40,606 bases of DNA from SAR324 cluster bacterium (GCA_022573975.1 JACZSY010000007.1:1-40606), one strand, 5' to 3'; shown: positions 10,301 to 21,026, numbered from the stretch's first letter. Notes: a model not told the origin generated them from the letters alone. Numbers and translations: made by a program.

Positions 10301-11472
10301 GCAACAATATGCTCAAGATCGTCCGCGACCTGATCAAGGGCAAAAAACTGGTCTATGACATCATCTCGGAGAGCCATAAGGTGCTGTTCAAAAAAGGCTC
10401 GGTCATCACCGACGAGGTGATCGAGAACATCCCCATCCGTTCCTGGCCGGATACTCATATCAAGGACACCGCCAGCGACAAAAAAATGTCCCGCATCGTC
10501 CAAAACGCCATGTCCCAGATGGACCTGCTGGAAAGCATCTTCCAGGACCGTTGCGAGAAGGTGTTGCGGGGCGACGAGCTGCCCCCCGGCGTGATCCGGA
10601 TGGTCAAGGTCTACATCGCGGTGAAACGAAAACTGTCGGTGGGGGACAAGATGGCCGGGCGCCACGGAAACAAGGGCGTGGTTTCCCGTATCGAATCGGT
10701 GGAGAACATGCCCTACCTGGATAACGGCCGGCCGGTGGATATCGTGCTCAACCCCCTGGGCGTGCCCTCGCGGATGAATGTGGGTCAGATTCTCGAAACC
10801 CATCTGGGCTGGGCGGCCAAGGAAATGGGAGAGCGCATCGAGGAAATGCTGGACGAACAAAATCCCATGCGGAAACTCCGCAAATTCATCAACGACGCCT
10901 TCCCCACCAAATACGTACAAAAATATTTCAGTGGCTTGGGCGATGAGGAATTTCTCGAAGTTCTGCGCAGGATGAACAAAGGGGTTCTCTTCGCCACGCC
11001 GGTGTTCGACGGCGCCAATGAGGAGAACATCACGCATTTGCTGAAGCTGGTGAATTTGCCGGCCAGCGGCCAGATCACCTTGTACGACGGGCTGACCGGG
11101 GAGGCGTTCGACCAGCCGGTGACCGTGGGATACATCTACATGATGAAGCTCCATCACCTGGTCGACGACAAGATTCACGCCCGATCGATCGGCCCCTATT
11201 CGCTGGTGACCCAGCAACCCCTGGGCGGAAAGGCGCAGTTTGGAGGCCAGCGTTTCGGTGAAATGGAAGTGTGGGCGCTGGAAGCCTACGGCGCCGCATA
11301 TACCCTGCAGGAACTGCTCACGGTCAAATCGGACGATATTGTCGGCCGCAACAAAATTTATGAGGCCATCGTCAAGGGCAACTATTTGCTGGAGACCGGC
11401 ATCCCGGAATCCTTCAAGGTGTTGACCAACGAGTTGAAAAGCCTCTGTCTGGACATTCACCTGCTGCGGTGA
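7345..11472 (+). CDS. rpoB: DNA-directed RNA polymerase beta subunit
   Basis: [70 protein letters not shown] before the ATG at 7345 (ORF open from 7327). Confidence 0.98.
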   Translation: MSTSIPSMERFRHIFGRNASPPMPNLLNMQLDSYNRFLQKALAPDQRDNEGLEAVFRSVFPISDFSGSTTLEYVHYRLGNPQYTVDECRIRGVTFSAPLRVALRLIVWEKDSEDGTRHIHDIKEQDIYLGELPLMTDKGSFIINGTERVIVSQMHKSPGVFFTHDKGKGHSSGKILYSARIIPQRGSWIDFEFDTKDILYVRIDRKRKFPATILLRALGYTEEEILARFYKYETIDLSKAVGRDPEQRELFKVVDAEVTLNQRANTNIVDPATKEVLIHADRKITRPALRKIIAAKITHIPATIEDVLGRFPIENIVNAEGEVLLPANGPITGEVFEMLLENNITELKLVHVGDATIGNTLRETLTLDGMRTPSEALIELYKRLKPGDPPTLETAKTLVHNLFFNEDRYSLSKVGRLKINKKLQMEEPLENTVLTKEDILRTLEYLLALKEGVEGTIDDIDHLGNRRVRCVGELLENQFRIGLVRMERAVKERMSLQETDSMMLHDIVNAKPVAAAINEFFGSSQLSQFMDQTNPLSEVTHKRRLSALGPGGLTRDWAGFDVRDVHSSHYGRICPIETPEGPNIGLIASLATYASINDFGFIETPYHRVDKGRVSSDIHYLSAIEEDQFKIAQANAPLNEKGEFINDLVSSRHGGEFEMIGREDIDFMDVAPNQLVSAAASLIPFLEHDDANRALMGSNMQRQAVPLIKPSAPLVGTGMERKVAVDSRACVVAQRAGVVDRVDSARIVIQADVDLTSDEVVIPANVDIYHLSKFQRSNQNICINQRPTVKVGQRVETGSIIADGPSCDEGELALGQNILVAFMPWNGYNFEDSILISERVVREDLYTSIHIEEFEVVARDTKLGKEDITRDIPNVSEDALRNLDDSGIVHIGTYVRSNDILVGKVTPKGETQLNPEEKLLRAIFGEKAGDVRDTSLRISQGMDGVVTNVVTFNRKGVEKDQRTQEIEKNLLAKFEEDHQDETRIVRNNMLKIVRDLIKGKKLVYDIISESHKVLFKKGSVITDEVIENIPIRSWPDTHIKDTASDKKMSRIVQNAMSQMDLLESIFQDRCEKVLRGDELPPGVIRMVKVYIAVKRKLSVGDKMAGRHGNKGVVSRIESVENMPYLDNGRPVDIVLNPLGVPSRMNVGQILETHLGWAAKEMGERIEEMLDEQNPMRKLRKFINDAFPTKYVQKYFSGLGDEEFLEVLRRMNKGVLFATPVFDGANEENITHLLKLVNLPASGQITLYDGLTGEAFDQPVTVGYIYMMKLHHLVDDKIHARSIGPYSLVTQQPLGGKAQFGGQRFGEMEVWALEAYGAAYTLQELLTVKSDDIVGRNKIYEAIVKGNYLLETGIPESFKVLTNELKSLCLDIHLLR

Positions 11473-11521
11473 CCGGCGAGACCGGCGCCACGGCATGGCG
11501 CGCCACCGGGCCGCGGATAAA

Positions 11522-11547
11522 GGCGCCGCCTGACAGAGTGCGGCGCC
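11522..11547 (+). other. Perfect 8-bp GC-rich hairpin in the rpoB-rpoC spacer
   Basis: GGCGCCGC-ctgacagagt-GCGGCGCC. Confidence 0.7.
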
Positions 11548-11550
11548 GCG

Positions 11551-11663
11551 GGAAAACATGGTGTTGTTGGAAAAACACGGTGTTGTTGGAAAAGCATGGT
11601 GTTGCTGGAAAAGCATGGTGTTGTTGAAATATCGTGGCGTTGCGGGAAAACCGTGGCGTTGTT
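11551..11663 (+). repeat. Six tandem copies of a ~19-bp repeat between rpoB and rpoC
   Basis: ggaaaacatggtgttgtt / ggaaaaacacggtgttgtt / ggaaaagcatggtgttgct / ggaaaagcatggtgttgtt / gaaatatcgtggcgttgcg / ggaaaaccgtggcgttgtt. Confidence 0.95.
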
Positions 11664-11676
11664 GAAAGCACAGTAT

Positions 11677-11706
11677 CGGCGCGGGCCGTATTCCGGCGCC
11701 GTTTTT
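11677..11706 (+). terminator. Terminator/attenuator-like hairpin plus T5 upstream of rpoC
   Basis: CGGCGC gggccgtattccg GCGCCG TTTTT, preceding rpoC by about 100 bp. Confidence 0.4.
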
Positions 11707-11806
11707 CAGGGAGGGAGGCAAAACCGGCCCCGCTCCGGCTTTTGTCCCAAGCATTGTTTTTTACCGGAAAACCATCACCGGGCACCAACCGTTCCAGGAG
11801 ATCCCA

Positions 11807-14800
11807 TTGAAAGCGCTCAATTCGGTCGTCGATAAACCCACCTCTCCCTCCGACTATTCGGCGGTGCAGATTCGCATCGCCTCATCGGAGGATATTCTCT
11901 CCTGGTCCCATGGGGAGGTAAAGACCTCTGAAACGATCAACTACCGCACCTTCAAGCCCGAACGCGACGGGCTGTTCTGCGCCAAGATCTTCGGCCCCAT
12001 TCACGATTACGAATGCAACTGCGGCAAGTACAAGCGCATGAAACACCGTGGCATCACCTGCGAGAAATGCGGCGTGGAGGTGATCCAGTCCAAGGTGCGC
12101 CGCGAGCGGCTGGGTCATATCAAGCTGGCCTCTCCGGTTTCCCATGTCTGGTTCCTCAAGGGCGTGCCCAGCCGGATCGGCAACCTGCTGGACATGACCC
12201 TGCGGGACCTGGAGCGGGTGCTGTATTTCGACACTTACGTCGTGCTCGATCCGGGCAGTTCCACCCTGGCCCAAAAGGAGTTGCTGGAAGAGGAGCGATA
12301 CCGGGAAATGGCCGACACCTTTCCCGACCTTCGTGTGGGGATGGGCGCCGAAGCCGTGAAGGAGTTGTTGAACGAGATCGATTTGGAGCCCTTGAGCGAA
12401 ACCCTTTACAAGGAAATGCACGAGGTGGGCTCCGAGGCGAAGCGCAAAAAAATCGTCAAGCGCCTCAAGATCGTGGAGGCCTTCCGCAAGTCGGGCAACG
12501 ACCCTTCGTCCATGATCCTCGAGGTGATCCCCGTCCTTTCCCCCGAACTGCGGCCATTGGTGCCTCTGGAAGGCGGACGCTTCGCCACCAGCGACCTCAA
12601 CGATCTTTACCGCCGGGTGATTCACCGCAACAACCGCCTCAAGCGGCTGATCGACCTGCGGGCCCCCGAATTGATCGTCCGCAACGAAAAGCGGATGTTG
12701 CAGGAAGCCGTGGACGCCCTGTTCGACAACGGGAGGCGGGGCCGGCCCATCATGGGCACCAACAAACGCCCCCTCAAATCCCTGTCGGACATGCTCAAGG
12801 GCAAGCAGGGGCGGTTCCGGCAAAATTTGCTGGGCAAGCGCGTGGACTATTCAGGCCGCACGGTGATCGTGGTTGGACCGGAACTGAAGCTGCACCAATG
12901 CGGATTGCCCAAGATCATGGCGCTGGAATTGTTCAAGCCGTTCATTTTTCAGTTGTTGATGGAGCGCTATGAGGTGCCCACCATCAAGGTGGCCAAGAAG
13001 ATGCTCGAAGAAAACCGGCCCGAGGTGTGGGAAGTGCTCGACGAGGTGATCGTCGAGCACCCCGTGCTGCTCAATCGCGCCCCCACCCTGCACAGGCTTG
13101 GCATCCAGGCTTTCGAGCCGTTGTTGATCGAGGGCAAGGCCATCCAACTGCACCCTTTGGTCTGCACCGCCTTCAACGCCGACTTCGATGGCGACCAGAT
13201 GGCCGTCCATGTGCCGCTTTCGGTGGAGGCCCAGTTGGAGGCCAAGGTTTTGATGATGTCCACCAACAACATCCTCTCCCCCGCCAACGGCAAGCCGATC
13301 ATGACGCCCACCCAGGACATGGTGTTGGGCCTGTATTGGATGACCAAGGAACGGCGGGGAGGGAGTGGGCAAAGCAAGGGGTTCATGTCGGCGGAGGAAC
13401 TGCAAATCGCCTTCGACCATGAAAAGGTCAGCCTGCATACCCGCATCAGGCTGTGGATGGACGGAAAATTCGTGGAAACCACGGTGGGCCGTGTGCTGCT
13501 CTACAGTATCGTGCCCAAGGATGTGCCTTTTTCCTTTGTCAACCGCCTGATGAAAAAGAAGGAACTGGCCAACCTGGTGGACGCCTCCTACCGGTTGGCG
13601 GGCAACGTTGACACGGTGCGGATGCTGGACGAATTGAAGCGGCTGGGATTCCAGCACGCCACCAAGGCGGGCTTTTCCATCAGCATCAACGATATGGCGA
13701 TTCCGACCAACAAGCCCGAGATGTTGACCAAGGCCCAGGGCGAGGTTCTGGAGGTTCGCCAGCAATACGTGGACGGCCTGATCACCGAAGGAGAGCGCTA
13801 CAACAAGGTGATCGACATCTGGGCCCGCCTCACGGACCAGGTCGCCGATGCCATGCTGGAAAACCTGCGCAAACAGTCGGAAAGCGACGAGGACACGATC
13901 AATTCCATTTTCGTGATGGCCGACTCGGGCGCCAGGGGCAGCGCCCAGCAGATGAAACAGTTGGCCGGCATGCGCGGGCTGATGGCCAAGCCTTCCGGTG
14001 AGATCATCGAAACGCCGATCACGGCCAATTTCCGGGAAGGCTTGAGCGTGTTGCAGTATTTCATTTCCACCCACGGCGCCCGCAAGGGACTGGCGGACAC
14101 CGCCCTGAAGACCGCAAATTCGGGCTACCTGACCCGCAGGCTGGTGGATGTGGCGCAGGACGGGGTGATTACCTCCTTCGACTGCGGCACCGTGGACGGC
14201 ATCGAGATGTCGGCCCTGGTGGAGTCCGGGGAAATCATCGAGACCCTGGGAGACCGTGTGCTGGGCCGGGTCTCTCTGGAGGATATTGTCGATCCTTTCC
14301 GGAACAACCTGCTGTTGAAGGCCGGGGAAGAGATCAACGAGGACAAGGTGCTGGCCATCGAGGAGGCGGGGATCGAAAAAGTGCAAATCCGCTCCGTGCT
14401 GACCTGCACCATGGAATTCGGAGTGTGCGCCCTTTGCTATGGCCGCGACCTGGGCCGGGGCCGGATGGTTTGCGCGGGGGAGGCGGTTGGGGTGATCGCC
14501 GCCCAGAGCATCGGGGAGCCTGGCACACAGCTCACCATGCGCACCTTCCACATCGGCGGCGCCGCCAGTCAACGGGCGGAAATCAGCAAATGGGAGGCCA
14601 AGTTCTCCGGAAAGCTGGTGTATTCCGATGCGCGCGTGGTCAAAAACCAGCAAGGCACCTGGACCATCATGAACCGCAAGGCGCAGGCGCGGATCGTCGA
14701 CACCAATGGAAGGGACGTGGAACTCCGCGCCCTGCCGGTTGGCTCGATTTTGCTCATCGCCGACAATACCCCGGTGACGCGCGGGATGACCATCGCGGAA

Positions 14801-15892
14801 TGGGATCCCTTTGCCGTGCCGATCCTTTCCGACGTTTCGGGGACCATCCGGTTCAGCGATATCATCGAGGGCGTCACCATGCGCGAGCAACTGGACCGGG
14901 AGACCGGTCTGGTGCGCCGGGTGATCCTGGAGCCGACCGACTCGGAAAGCCGCCCGGAAATATCAATTCGCGACGAGCACGGCCGGGTGGTCAAATCGCC
15001 AGATAAGGAACAGCCGGCCCGCTTCTTCCTGCCCGCCAAGGCCGAGTTGATGGTCGAGGAAGGCCAGGAGATCAAGGCCGGGTCCACCCTGGCCAGGATT
15101 CCCAGGGAGATCCTCCGCAACCGGGACATCACAGGCGGCTTGCCCCGCGTGGCCGAGTTGTTCGAGGCGCGGATTCCCAAGGAGGCTTCCATCATCTCCG
15201 AAATCGATGGGCATATTTCCTTCGGCAAAGATGTCAAGCGCAAACAAAAGGTGGTGGTCACGCCGGACCACGGGGATTCAAAGGAATACCTGATCCCCCG
15301 GGGCAAGCACATCATCGTGCATGAAGGCGACTACCTGCGGGCCGGAGAGCCGATTGTGGACGGGCCCGCCAATCCCCACGACATCATCACCGTGCTGGGC
15401 ACCAAGGAGCTGCAGAAATACCTGGTGGACGAGGTGCAGGAGGTGTACCGCCTTCAGGGCGTGAGCATCAACGACAAGCACATCGAGGTCATTGTGCGGC
15501 AGATGCTCAAGCAGGTGCGGATCATCGATCCGGGCGGCACCACTTTTCTGCTCAACGAGCAGGTTTCCCGGCATCAATTCGAGCACGCCAACCAGAACGC
15601 CACGGAAAAAGGCCTGCCCACGGCCACGGCCAAGCCTGTGTTGCAGGGCATCACCAAGGCGGCGCTGAGTACCGAGTCGTTCATTTCGGCGGCGTCTTTT
15701 CAGGAAACCACCAAGGTGCTGACCGAGGCGGCCATCAATGGAAAGGTGGACACCTTCCGGGGCCTGAAGGAGAACGTGATCATGGGCCGGTTGATCCCCA
15801 CCGGAACGGGTTTCGTGGATTTCCGCAACATCACATACGATATTTCCGAGGAAGCGCTGGAGGAACAAGCGGTCATCGCCGAAGGGGATTGA
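11807..15892 (+). CDS. rpoC: DNA-directed RNA polymerase beta' subunit
   Basis: TTG start with [66 protein letters not shown]. Confidence 0.98.
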   Translation: MKALNSVVDKPTSPSDYSAVQIRIASSEDILSWSHGEVKTSETINYRTFKPERDGLFCAKIFGPIHDYECNCGKYKRMKHRGITCEKCGVEVIQSKVRRERLGHIKLASPVSHVWFLKGVPSRIGNLLDMTLRDLERVLYFDTYVVLDPGSSTLAQKELLEEERYREMADTFPDLRVGMGAEAVKELLNEIDLEPLSETLYKEMHEVGSEAKRKKIVKRLKIVEAFRKSGNDPSSMILEVIPVLSPELRPLVPLEGGRFATSDLNDLYRRVIHRNNRLKRLIDLRAPELIVRNEKRMLQEAVDALFDNGRRGRPIMGTNKRPLKSLSDMLKGKQGRFRQNLLGKRVDYSGRTVIVVGPELKLHQCGLPKIMALELFKPFIFQLLMERYEVPTIKVAKKMLEENRPEVWEVLDEVIVEHPVLLNRAPTLHRLGIQAFEPLLIEGKAIQLHPLVCTAFNADFDGDQMAVHVPLSVEAQLEAKVLMMSTNNILSPANGKPIMTPTQDMVLGLYWMTKERRGGSGQSKGFMSAEELQIAFDHEKVSLHTRIRLWMDGKFVETTVGRVLLYSIVPKDVPFSFVNRLMKKKELANLVDASYRLAGNVDTVRMLDELKRLGFQHATKAGFSISINDMAIPTNKPEMLTKAQGEVLEVRQQYVDGLITEGERYNKVIDIWARLTDQVADAMLENLRKQSESDEDTINSIFVMADSGARGSAQQMKQLAGMRGLMAKPSGEIIETPITANFREGLSVLQYFISTHGARKGLADTALKTANSGYLTRRLVDVAQDGVITSFDCGTVDGIEMSALVESGEIIETLGDRVLGRVSLEDIVDPFRNNLLLKAGEEINEDKVLAIEEAGIEKVQIRSVLTCTMEFGVCALCYGRDLGRGRMVCAGEAVGVIAAQSIGEPGTQLTMRTFHIGGAASQRAEISKWEAKFSGKLVYSDARVVKNQQGTWTIMNRKAQARIVDTNGRDVELRALPVGSILLIADNTPVTRGMTIAEWDPFAVPILSDVSGTIRFSDIIEGVTMREQLDRETGLVRRVILEPTDSESRPEISIRDEHGRVVKSPDKEQPARFFLPAKAELMVEEGQEIKAGSTLARIPREILRNRDITGGLPRVAELFEARIPKEASIISEIDGHISFGKDVKRKQKVVVTPDHGDSKEYLIPRGKHIIVHEGDYLRAGEPIVDGPANPHDIITVLGTKELQKYLVDEVQEVYRLQGVSINDKHIEVIVRQMLKQVRIIDPGGTTFLLNEQVSRHQFEHANQNATEKGLPTATAKPVLQGITKAALSTESFISAASFQETTKVLTEAAINGKVDTFRGLKENVIMGRLIPTGTGFVDFRNITYDISEEALEEQAVIAEGD

Positions 15893-15909
15893 TGGCCGGC
15901 GCCACGAAC

Positions 15910-15950
15910 AAAACCCGGCCGGCAACGCCTGCGTTACCGGCCGGGTTTTT
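15910..15950 (+). terminator. Rho-independent terminator after rpoC
   Basis: AAAACCCGGCCGGCAACG-cctg-CGTTACCGGCCGGGTTTTT (one mismatch). Confidence 0.9.
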
Positions 15951-15961
15951 CATGGGCTGGA

Positions 15962-15992
15962 CCCCCGCACCCCCATGCGGGGTCTTTTTTTT
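15962..15992 (+). terminator. Second tandem terminator-like hairpin after rpoC
   Basis: CCCCGCA-cccccA-TGCGGGG-TCTTTTTTTT. Confidence 0.65.
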
Positions 15993-16585
15993 CAAAACCG
16001 CAATTGAAAACCGATCACGGGATTTTTCGCTTTCCACATCACCAGGGGGGTGAAATTGTTTTTCTGCCGGGGTGAGGGACCGATTTTTCCCACCGGACGG
16101 GCCGCATCGGGGGAAAAAACGGAGCGAGTGCCAATCATGGCTCCCGCGATCAATCCCAATACCACTCCCATTCCGATCGCCCTTTGGGTTTCCCGGTTGT
16201 CCCCTTCGTTGATCAATGCGTACCATCCCCCCAGCAACAGGCCGGTTCCCGCGCCCCAGGCAATGTTCAGCGGAAGATCGTTACGGTCGTCCTTTAATGT
16301 GAGCTGAAACCTGCGGCCCGCCGCCGTGACGCCCCTTGGTGCTCCAGGCGCCACCGAATCGTCCACGAACTTGTCGCCCTCGGTAAAATCCCTTTCCTGC
16401 GATGGCTCGCCCAGATCGTCTCCCTGGGTTTCGAAAAACTGTTCGTCGTCCTTCGAGAACAGATCGTCCTGTTCCAGGGTCTCATCGAAAAACTGCGCCT
16501 GGGCGGGAACGCTGGACAACAACACGAAAGCAAGCAATCCTGCCGACAGTAAGATCGGGATGGCCTTGGAAATCTTTCCATTCAT
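15992..16585 (-). CDS. Exported hypothetical protein with signal peptide
   Basis: MNGKISKAIPILLSAGLLAFVLLSSVPAQAQ signal peptide; acidic linker; glycine-rich hydrophobic segments GAGTGLLLGGWYAL / GMGVVLGLIAGAMIG. Confidence 0.75.
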   Translation of the reverse strand: MNGKISKAIPILLSAGLLAFVLLSSVPAQAQFFDETLEQDDLFSKDDEQFFETQGDDLGEPSQERDFTEGDKFVDDSVAPGAPRGVTAAGRRFQLTLKDDRNDLPLNIAWGAGTGLLLGGWYALINEGDNRETQRAIGMGVVLGLIAGAMIGTRSVFSPDAARPVGKIGPSPRQKNNFTPLVMWKAKNPVIGFQLRF

Positions 16586-16799
16586 GGTCTATCATCCATC
16601 TGATGAAGGTGGCGGGTTCCTGCAAAACGATGCAAATACCATGCACCCTCGGGCGCTCCCTTCGATTGGATTCGATGTCACATTTTTTCATGGGAAATGG
16701 GTGTCCCATCGAAAGGCAAATCCATTGGCGATAGACACCCCCAAAACGCACCCGGAAATTCCCTCAATCCCATTCTACCGGCCTTGCTGAAAATCCGCA

Positions 16800-17648
16800 T
16801 TGAAAAATTTCCGCTCACGAAAAAAAACCGACGGGGCGCCCGAGGCCCCTGTATCCGGGCCTTCGCCAATGATGTTGTGGATTGGAAAGCAGGAACGCCA
16901 TGTGTTCGAGGGCATCCGGCTTTGCGAGGCCATCTTTTTATCGTGGTTCCGGTTTTTGATTTGGTTCGCTTTCCTGGCGGGCCAACAGGAAAAGGCCAGG
17001 GCCCTGGTCGGGGCCATACCGGCTGCCTGGAGCCGCCGTGTATTCCGGAAGCGAAAGTGCAGGGTGGTGGTCGAAGGAGGGGAGAATGTTCCACGCGATC
17101 AGGCCTTCGTGGTGATGTCCAACCATCAGAGCGGCTATGATATTTTGCTGTTGACCGGCTTCCTGGGGAGGTCCGCCGGATTTGTCGCCAAAAAAGAGTT
17201 GTTCCGTGTGCCGGGGGTGTCCTCCTGGTTGAAACAGCTTCATTCCATCTCCCTGGACCGGGGGAACATCTCCGAAGCGTCCGAGACCCTGGAGCGGCTC
17301 GGCATGGAGCTCAAGACCAATAGGCGCGGGGTCATCATTTTTCCCGAAGGCACCCGTACCAAGCACCCCAGCCGGGAAATTCAGGCGTTCAGGCAAGGAA
17401 GCCTGCGGCTGGCCTCCGACAACAAAATCCTTGTAGTGCCCGTCAGCCTGGACGGCACACGGTTTCTGGAGCGCTTCGAGTATTTTTGGAAGACTCCCGC
17501 ATCGGAGAGGATCGTGCGGATGAAAATCGCCCCTCCCATAATGCCGGATACAAAGAATGCCCAGGAGCGCAAGCGGTTCATGGAATCCCTGCGGGAAACC
17601 ATCATTTCAAACTGGAAGGCGATTCGTGTAGAATGGCCGCTCTCGTAA
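16800..17648 (+). CDS. plsC: 1-acyl-sn-glycerol-3-phosphate acyltransferase (PlsC-like)
   Basis: NHQSGYD (NHX4D) and FPEGTRTKHPS motifs. Start uncertain (TTG 16800 or ATG 16869). Confidence 0.85.
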   Translation: MKNFRSRKKTDGAPEAPVSGPSPMMLWIGKQERHVFEGIRLCEAIFLSWFRFLIWFAFLAGQQEKARALVGAIPAAWSRRVFRKRKCRVVVEGGENVPRDQAFVVMSNHQSGYDILLLTGFLGRSAGFVAKKELFRVPGVSSWLKQLHSISLDRGNISEASETLERLGMELKTNRRGVIIFPEGTRTKHPSREIQAFRQGSLRLASDNKILVVPVSLDGTRFLERFEYFWKTPASERIVRMKIAPPIMPDTKNAQERKRFMESLRETIISNWKAIRVEWPLS

Positions 17649-17734
17649 AGCCAGGGGGATTGACTGGGATTTGGACGGCGCCATTATCTTTTGCTGCAAG
17701 AGCGTCCCGGCGCGAATCATGACGACGGAAGGAA

Positions 17735-18202
17735 TTGCGGAACGCCAGGAAAAAAACGGCATTGCTGCTGACGGTAAAACCCAACCCCGGTTTGAGGATA
17801 ATATTGCCGGCGCTGGGATATGCCCGGGTGATCGAGGCCGCGACGGCTCCCGAGGCGGTGGCCCTGATGCGGGCCGAGCCGGTGGACCTCGTCTTCGCGC
17901 CCTGGGAATCCCCCGGCCTCTCGGGAGCGGCGTTGATGGAGGCGCTGCGCAATCCGGGAGGGAACAGGGCCGTTCCGGTTGTGCTGCTGGATGACGGGCT
18001 GGCCCCGGCCACGGTGGTGGCGGCCGTGAAAGCCGGCATTGCCGGCAAAATCTCCCTGCCCGGCGACATCCACGAGGTGCGCCGGGTGTTGCGGGAAATG
18101 GAAACCGGCGGGATGGAAAATGGCGGTTTGGATAATGGCGGACTGGAAACCGGCGCCCCTGACCCCGCGCCCGCAAAGCAAACCGGCGGTGGAGACGCCT
18201 GA
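17735..18202 (+). CDS. Degenerate receiver-domain-like protein (pseudo-receiver)
   Basis: Receiver-like layout (VIEAATAPEAVALMRAEPVDLVFAPWESPGLSGAALMEALR) without the acidic pair or phospho-acceptor Asp; repetitive C-terminal tail. Confidence 0.55.
   Translation: MRNARKKTALLLTVKPNPGLRIILPALGYARVIEAATAPEAVALMRAEPVDLVFAPWESPGLSGAALMEALRNPGGNRAVPVVLLDDGLAPATVVAAVKAGIAGKISLPGDIHEVRRVLREMETGGMENGGLDNGGLETGAPDPAPAKQTGGGDA
18098..18157 (+). repeat. Four in-frame 15-bp repeats in the pseudo-receiver tail
   Basis: atggaaaccggcggg atggaaaatggcggt ttggataatggcgga ctggaaaccggcgcc, encoding METGG-MENGG-LDNGG-LETGA. Confidence 0.9.
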
Positions 18203-18218
18203 CTTTCGGAAGACAAGG

Positions 18219-19154
18219 ATGGACACACTGCGGGAAATCATTTTGGCCAGGCCGCGCGGCTTTTGCGCCGGGGTGGAGCGGGCGATCGCCATCGTGGAGC
18301 TCGCCCTGGAAAAATTCGGCCCCCCGCTTTACGTCAAGCACGCCATTGTCCACAACCGGAACGTGGTGCAAAGGCTCGAGGGCATGGGCGTGGCATTCGT
18401 GGAAGAACTGGCGGAAGTGCCGGAGGGCGCCCGGCTGATTTTTTCGGCCCATGGGGTTTCCCCCGCGGTGCGCGAGGAGGCCGAAACCCGGCGGCTCGAC
18501 GTGATCGACGCCACCTGCCCACTGGTCACCAAGGTGCACATCGAAGCGCGCCGCTTCGCCGCGCAGAACCGCACCATTTTCCTCATCGGTCACGCCGGGC
18601 ATGTGGAAGTGATCGGCACGCGGGGAGAGGCTCCCGGCCATGTGACCGTGGTCGGCACTGTGGAAGAAGCACGGCGGGTCGAGCCAAGAGACCCCAAGCT
18701 GGTGGCCTTTCTCACCCAAACCACCCTGTCCCTGGACGATACCCGAGCCATCGTGGAGGTGTTGAGGACGCGGTTCCCAGCACTCACCGCACCGGGCAAG
18801 GACGATATCTGCTATGCCACCCAAAACCGGCAGACCGCCGTGCAGGCCCTGGTAGAACGGGCCGAGGTGGTGCTGGTGGTGGGATCGGCCAACAGCTCGA
18901 ACTCCAACCGGCTGGTGGAGGTGGCAAAGGCCAGGGGGGCTTCGGCCCATCTGGTGGAATCGTACCGGGAGATCGATCCCCAATGGCTGGAAGGGGTTGA
19001 ACGCGTCGGGGTCACCGCCGGCGCATCGGCGCCGGAAAGCGTGGTGAGCGAACTGGTCGAATGGCTCGCCGGAAACAGCCAGGCCGAAATCAGCGAAATC
19101 GAAGTGGTTGAAGAAGACGTCTCTTTTCCTTTGCCCGCGCAATTGGCCCGATAA
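18219..19154 (+). CDS. ispH: 4-hydroxy-3-methylbut-2-enyl diphosphate reductase
   Basis: RGFCAGVERAI, DATCPLVTKVH, ICYATQNRQ (three Fe-S cysteines), NSSNSNRLVEVA. Confidence 0.96.
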   Translation: MDTLREIILARPRGFCAGVERAIAIVELALEKFGPPLYVKHAIVHNRNVVQRLEGMGVAFVEELAEVPEGARLIFSAHGVSPAVREEAETRRLDVIDATCPLVTKVHIEARRFAAQNRTIFLIGHAGHVEVIGTRGEAPGHVTVVGTVEEARRVEPRDPKLVAFLTQTTLSLDDTRAIVEVLRTRFPALTAPGKDDICYATQNRQTAVQALVERAEVVLVVGSANSSNSNRLVEVAKARGASAHLVESYREIDPQWLEGVERVGVTAGASAPESVVSELVEWLAGNSQAEISEIEVVEEDVSFPLPAQLAR

Positions 19155-19220
19155 AGCGCGGCCAGCCCCCGGCAATCCAGCCCTTAAAAGCTCAGCCCTT
19201 GAAAGGGGTGTGATTTATTG

Positions 19221-19292
19221 GCCTCCGGCGGGTCTGGGGCTTCGCCCCCGACACCCCCAGCAGCTTCAAAAAGCTGCACCAAACTTTTTAAT
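19221..19292 (+). repeat. Dispersed structured hairpin module, copy 1
   Basis: GCCTCCGGCGGGTCTGGGGCTTCGCCCCCGACACCCCCAGCAGCTTCAAAAAGCTGCACCAAACTTTTTAA; two hairpins and a tail shared with 35411-35476. Confidence 0.75.
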
Positions 19293-19455
19293 TCCTTGTA
19301 TGTTACTGTTATGAAGTACCAATTTAAAATTTTGATCCAACTTTTTTAAAGTGGATCATGGGGCTTTTGGGGGGGGGCGCCCACCAAATAATGAAACATT
19401 GGCTTTAATCACAGGCCTTTTTAAAACCTGGCCCCCAGCAACAAGGTGATCCAAC

Positions 19456-20949
19456 GTGAAACTGAATTACGCCAAAAAAACCCCAGGCAAAGACAAGCTG
19501 GACGCATTGACCCTGCTGATGGCCGAGAACCACCTGAAACCGCCAACGGGATTGGATGCGCCTTTGGCCTCTGCCTTGAAACAGGGAATCGCGCTCAAGG
19601 AATTCAGTGGCAAGAAGGGGGAATCCCTCACCCTGTTCACCGGATCGAAGCAAATTCCCCGCCTGGTGTTGATCGGCTTGGGAAAGCCGGATGAGCTGGA
19701 CCCCGAATCCTTGCGCCGCGCGGCGGGCAAAACCGTCCAGCATTTGAAGAAGATGAACGTGGCCAAGGCGGGCATCTGGCTGCCGGAACTGGCCGGCAAG
19801 GTGCCCGCCGGCGATCTGGTGGAAGCCGTGGCGGAGGGCGCCAGCCTGGGGGCCTATGAATTCAAGCAATACAAGGAAGCGCCCGATGCGAAGGAAAAAC
19901 CCAGTGCCGAACTGAAACAGGTGACCCTCTACGAGCCTTCCGGCAAGGGCGGCAACAAGGCGGCGGCCACCGGCCTGATGCGCGCCGGAGCCGTGCGGCG
20001 CGCCCGGGACCTGGGGAACCAGCCCGCCAACGCCATGACCCCCACGCAACTGGCGGTGGAAGCCAAAAGCATCGCCAAAAAACATGGCTTGCGTTGCAAG
20101 ATAATCGAGAGGGCACAACTGGAACGCCTGGGGATGGGCCTGTTCATGGGCGTGGCCCAGGGATCGCGGCAACCCCCCAAGATGATCGTGCTGGAATACC
20201 GCCCGCCCGGCGCCAAACAGACGCTGGCTTTCGTGGGCAAGGGCATCACCTTCGACTCGGGCGGCATCTCACTCAAGCCCGGCGCGGCCATGGACGAGAT
20301 GAAATTCGACATGTGCGGCGCCGCCGCCGTGCTGGGCGCCATGGACGCCATCGGCGCAGCCAAGCCGAAAGTCAACGTGGTGGGCATCATCCCCGCCTGC
20401 GAGAACCTCCCGGACGGAAAAGCGGTGAAGCCGGGCGATATCCTCAAATCCTACGCGGGCAAGCATGTGGAGGTGCTCAACACCGATGCGGAGGGCCGGC
20501 TGGTGCTGGCCGATGCGCTGGCTTATGGCATCAAGCAGTTCAAGCCCGATGCGGTGGTGGACCTGGCCACGCTCACCGGGGCCTGTGTGGTGGCTCTGGG
20601 ACATTACGCCACCGGGGCCATCGGCAACCACGATGGGTTGATGGAAAGGGTGACCGGGGCCGGCCGGGGCTGCGGCGAGATCGTCTGGCCCCTGCCCAAT
20701 TTTCCCGAATATGGCGAAGAGTTGAAGGGAAAATACGCGGACCTGCAAAACATCGGCTCGCGCTACGGAGGGGCCATCACCGGGGGATTGTTCCTGAAGG
20801 AATTCGTCGGCGACGTGCCCTGGGTGCATCTCGATATCGCCGGCACCGCCTGGGGCGTGAAACGCATCGGGCATATCCCCAACGAAGGAGCCACCGGGGT
20901 TGGGGTGCGCCTTCTGCTCGACCTGGCTCAAAACTGGAAACCACTGTAG
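19456..20949 (+). CDS. pepA: Leucyl aminopeptidase (M17)
   Basis: VGKGITFDSGGISLKPG, NTDAEGRLVLADAL. Confidence 0.97.
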   Translation: MKLNYAKKTPGKDKLDALTLLMAENHLKPPTGLDAPLASALKQGIALKEFSGKKGESLTLFTGSKQIPRLVLIGLGKPDELDPESLRRAAGKTVQHLKKMNVAKAGIWLPELAGKVPAGDLVEAVAEGASLGAYEFKQYKEAPDAKEKPSAELKQVTLYEPSGKGGNKAAATGLMRAGAVRRARDLGNQPANAMTPTQLAVEAKSIAKKHGLRCKIIERAQLERLGMGLFMGVAQGSRQPPKMIVLEYRPPGAKQTLAFVGKGITFDSGGISLKPGAAMDEMKFDMCGAAAVLGAMDAIGAAKPKVNVVGIIPACENLPDGKAVKPGDILKSYAGKHVEVLNTDAEGRLVLADALAYGIKQFKPDAVVDLATLTGACVVALGHYATGAIGNHDGLMERVTGAGRGCGEIVWPLPNFPEYGEELKGKYADLQNIGSRYGGAITGGLFLKEFVGDVPWVHLDIAGTAWGVKRIGHIPNEGATGVGVRLLLDLAQNWKPL

Positions 20950-21026
20950 TGAGGAACCACCGTAGTGAGGAACCACCGTAGTGAGGAACCACCGTAGTGA
21001 GGAACCACCGTAGTGAGGAACCACTG
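20947..21026 (+). repeat. Five tandem 16-bp repeats overlapping the pepA stop codon
   Basis: (tagtgaggaaccaccg)x5; the first TAG is the pepA stop; partial unit upstream (ggaaaccactg). Confidence 0.95.

Noticed and set aside
7333-11754. 1473-aa minus-strand ORF antisense to rpoB
   Set aside because: Shadow ORF produced by GC-rich third positions opposite an unmistakable rpoB; composition (His/Gly/Asp/Leu rich) is typical of antisense translation.
12851-14890. 679-aa minus-strand ORF antisense to rpoC
   Set aside because: Same reason; the plus strand encodes clear RpoC motifs.
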